8,952 nt of DNA, from positions 1 to 8,952 of the forward strand of contig CALDMQ010000216.1 in assembly GCA_937917505.1 (NCBI GenBank). The letters run 5' to 3'. The translations under genes were made by a program, and so were the position numbers. The notes under the pieces are model-generated. The model made no database searches, was not told where the DNA came from, and was given only the letters and a program-made list of their open reading frames with translations. This document shows positions 7,074 to 8,952 of the stretch, piece after piece. The DNA is from an uncultured Erysipelotrichaceae bacterium (GTDB taxonomy: Bacteria; Bacillota_I; Bacilli_A; Erysipelotrichales; Coprobacillaceae). Position 1 is the stretch's first letter; each line of letters begins with the position of its first letter.

Positions 7074-8952
7074 TGTAGGTGATAATATTCCAACAAATGT
7101 TATTGATAACAAAGATGACACAAAATGGATTTCAAAAACAAATCAAAATGAATGGTTTTATATTGATTTAGGTGGATATTATAAAGTGTCTGATATGGAT
7201 GTTGTTTGGGGAGAAAATTATGCAACATCGTATGATGTGGAAATTTCAAAAGATAAACAAAATTGGAAAAAAGTTAAATCTATTACAAATGGTCAAGGTG
7301 GAACTGAGAATATCGTTGGATTTACTGATGATGAAGTAAGATGTATAAGATTGAAATTGAATGCATCTCAAGGAAATAATTATCAAATCAATAGTTGGAA
7401 TATATATGGTGAAAAAGTAAGAGATTTAGGACCAGAGTCTCATAATATTTCTTTGAATAAACCTGTTAAAGTCAGTTCTGTTTCTACAAATGATTCATCA
7501 ATGGTTGGTGAAAAAGCAGTGGATGGAGATTTAAATACAAGATGGGGATCATTAAGAGGTGAACATGATAACTGGATTATTATTGATTTAGAACAATATT
7601 CACGAATTGATAAAATAAATATTGATTGGGAAGCAGCATGTTCTGATGATTATACAATTGAAGTTTCTAATGATGGAACGACATGGAATGTTGTAACTGA
7701 AGCAAGATCAAATCCAGTAATTAATAAACATTCTATTGATGAACATGTTTATGATGATTCTGTTTATGGTCGTTATGTAAAGATTCATTCATATAAATCA
7801 AGAAGTGTGACATATGGAATTAATATTTTTGAAATTAGTGTATGGGGAGATAAGGCGGAACAACCAGTTCAAACAGAGAAAAATATAGCTTTGAATAAAC
7901 CATCAAAAGCAAGTAGTGTTTATAAAACATTTGATTCTTCAAGAGCATTTGATGGAAGAACTGATGGAAGTGATGACAATCAATCTAGATGGGTATCTTT
8001 AAGAAAAAAAGAAAATACTGATAAAGATATTGATTATCAATGGATTTATGTAGATTTAGAAAATATTTATAATATTGATAAAGTAGTATTGAATTGGGAA
8101 GGTGCTTGTGCTACAGATTATAAAGTTCAGGTTTCGAATAATGCAAAGAATTGGACAGATGTAGCACACATCACTGATGGTGAATCAGGAATTAAAGAAC
8201 TTTCGTTTAATGATGTTCAGGGTCGTTATGTAAGAGTTGAATGTTTGAATCCAACAGGTCAATATGGATATTCGTTATGGGAATTTGAAGTTTATGGACA
8301 AAGGATAAAAACACCTGCTCAAGAAAATTTGGCTTTAAATAAACCATCAAAAGCAAGTAGTGTTTATAAAACATATAATTCTTCAAGAGCATTTGATGGA
8401 AAAATTGATGGAAAAGATGAAAACCAATCTAGATGGGTATCTCTAAGAAAAAAAGACAATCCTAATCAAGATTTTAATAATCAATGGATTTATGTTGATT
8501 TAGAAGATTACTATAATATTTCAAGAGTTGTATTGAATTGGGAAGGTGCAGGAGCTAAAGAATATAAAATCCAAACATCTTTAGATGGTCAAGAATGGAT
8601 AGATATAACTCACAAAACAGATAGTAAAGGTGGTATAGAAGAATATAAGTATGCTGATGCAATGGGTAGATATGTTCGTATGCAAGGTATTGAAGTTGGA
8701 GGTGAATACGGATATTCTTTGTGGGAGTTTGAAGTGTGTGGTGAAAAAGTAGATAATCAAGAATTAAAAGTTGTCTATAATTTATATAAATATTTTGATA
8801 CATCAGCTTATACACCAAATAGTGCGAAATTGTTTAAGGAAGCATTAGAAAATGTGAGAGCGTTATTACAAGAAACTAATACTGAAAGTATTTCGAAAGC
8901 ACTTCAAGAGATGGATAAAGTTATTGAAGGTTTGACTCTTCAAGCTGACTTT
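7045..8952 (+). pseudogene. Out-of-frame continuation of the lyase: four F5/8C (CBM32-like) domains and start of a FIVAR-like module
   Basis: Frame 1 is open from 7045 to the window end (about 636 codons, no stop). It encodes a truncated F5/8C domain (about 7069-7434), a complete one (about 7441-7854) and two closely related ones (7882-8301 and 8326-8745). A helical stretch from about 8755 contains YTPNSAKLFKEAL and KALQEMDKVIEGL, typical of FIVAR modules in Gram-positive wall proteins. Each sandwich shows the family pattern of AVDG/AFDG, TRW/SRW, WIxxDL, a Tyr-Val/Ile strand and a final YG or WG. The first starts at SSVGDN without the usual opening ALNK strand, so sequence was lost at the junction with the lyase frame. 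ATG 7051 overlaps the lyase end but has no ribosome binding site and the piece has no signal peptide, so independent expression is unlikely. In an intact allele it would bind glycans and extend the enzyme toward the cell wall. The true C terminus is beyond the window. Confidence 0.8.
7882..8745 (+). repeat. Two tandem 444-nt coding repeats (duplicated F5/8C domain)
   Basis: Positions 7882-8301 and 8326-8745 align at a constant offset of 444 nt (148 codons) with no indels; for example the Trp codon at 8278-8280 matches 8722-8724. The first 60 or so bases (from 7888 and 8332) are almost identical, including the shared ALNKPSKASSVYKT peptide, while the later halves have diverged. This is a domain duplication, with either recent conversion or stronger constraint at its 5' end. 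Confidence 0.85.

Noticed and set aside
7051..7080. Programmed frameshift joining the lyase to the downstream domains
   Set aside because: A +1 shift at GAG-TAG has no good re-pairing, no stimulatory element is evident, and the next domain lacks its first strand, so sequence is missing rather than recoded.
8207..8818. Minus-strand open frames within the binding-domain region, and similar ones at 865-1122, 4478-4663 and 6343-6537
   Set aside because: They lie opposite well-supported coding sequence, have His/Leu/Tyr-rich low-complexity translations and no ribosome binding sites: shadows of the sense genes.
1..8952. tRNA/rRNA genes, insertion sequences, attachment sites, phage or defence genes
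   Set aside because: No cloverleaf-like GC-rich stretch, transposase motif or terminal inverted repeats were recognised; base composition is uniform across the window, with no sign of an inserted element.

Overview
This window comes from a very AT-rich, low-GC Firmicute. Strong AGAGG/GGAGG ribosome binding sites, a Gram-positive signal peptide, a lactose/cellobiose-type PTS, a cre-like box and a FIVAR-type wall-protein module suggest a gut commensal of the Erysipelotrichia/Coprobacillaceae kind. That placement is inference, because no phylogenetic marker is present. All recognisable genes lie on the + strand and form a carbohydrate-use locus centred on a secreted polysaccharide lyase.

Layout: (1) 2-476 is the C-terminal part of a PTS IIC sugar permease, broken near 211-216 by a short out-of-frame deletion. 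(2) 477-668 holds a possible 33-codon gene remnant and a weak promoter. (3) 669-1556 is an intact BadF/BadG-type sugar kinase, probably an amino-sugar kinase, followed by a clear intrinsic terminator. (4) 1584-1712 carries three copies of an ATTCAAGTRAA-type repeat at 20 and 22 bp spacing, plus a promoter. (5) 1713-2998 is a GH1 6-phospho-beta-glucosidase with both catalytic Glu regions and the phosphate-site motif, but broken near 2051. (6) 3012-4025 is a LacI-family repressor, 13 bp downstream and in the same transcription unit. (7) 4026-4118 is a dense control region: two more copies of the repeat, a 12-bp-stem hairpin, a promoter and a cre/LacI-type operator. (8) 4119-7073 is a secreted family 8 polysaccharide lyase with two F5/8C (CBM32-like) domains. 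(9) From about 7045 the coding continues in another frame, with four more F5/8C domains and the start of a FIVAR-like module, still open at the window end.

Inferred working model: the wall-associated lyase binds a host or dietary uronic-acid polysaccharide through its carbohydrate-binding domains and cleaves it by beta-elimination. Sugars are imported by the PTS permease as phosphosugars, the GH1 enzyme hydrolyses phospho-beta-disaccharides, and the BadF kinase phosphorylates free (amino) sugar. The LacI protein and CcpA would control expression. The GH1-lacI unit and the lyase gene share the same repeat placed identically relative to the predicted -35 box, so they are probably co-regulated.

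Two things stand out. First is the shared repeat/promoter geometry. Second, three separate genes are each interrupted by what looks like a short (roughly 30-60 nt) out-of-frame deletion, with no accumulated nonsense mutations. This could be recent decay of the locus or a sequence/assembly problem.
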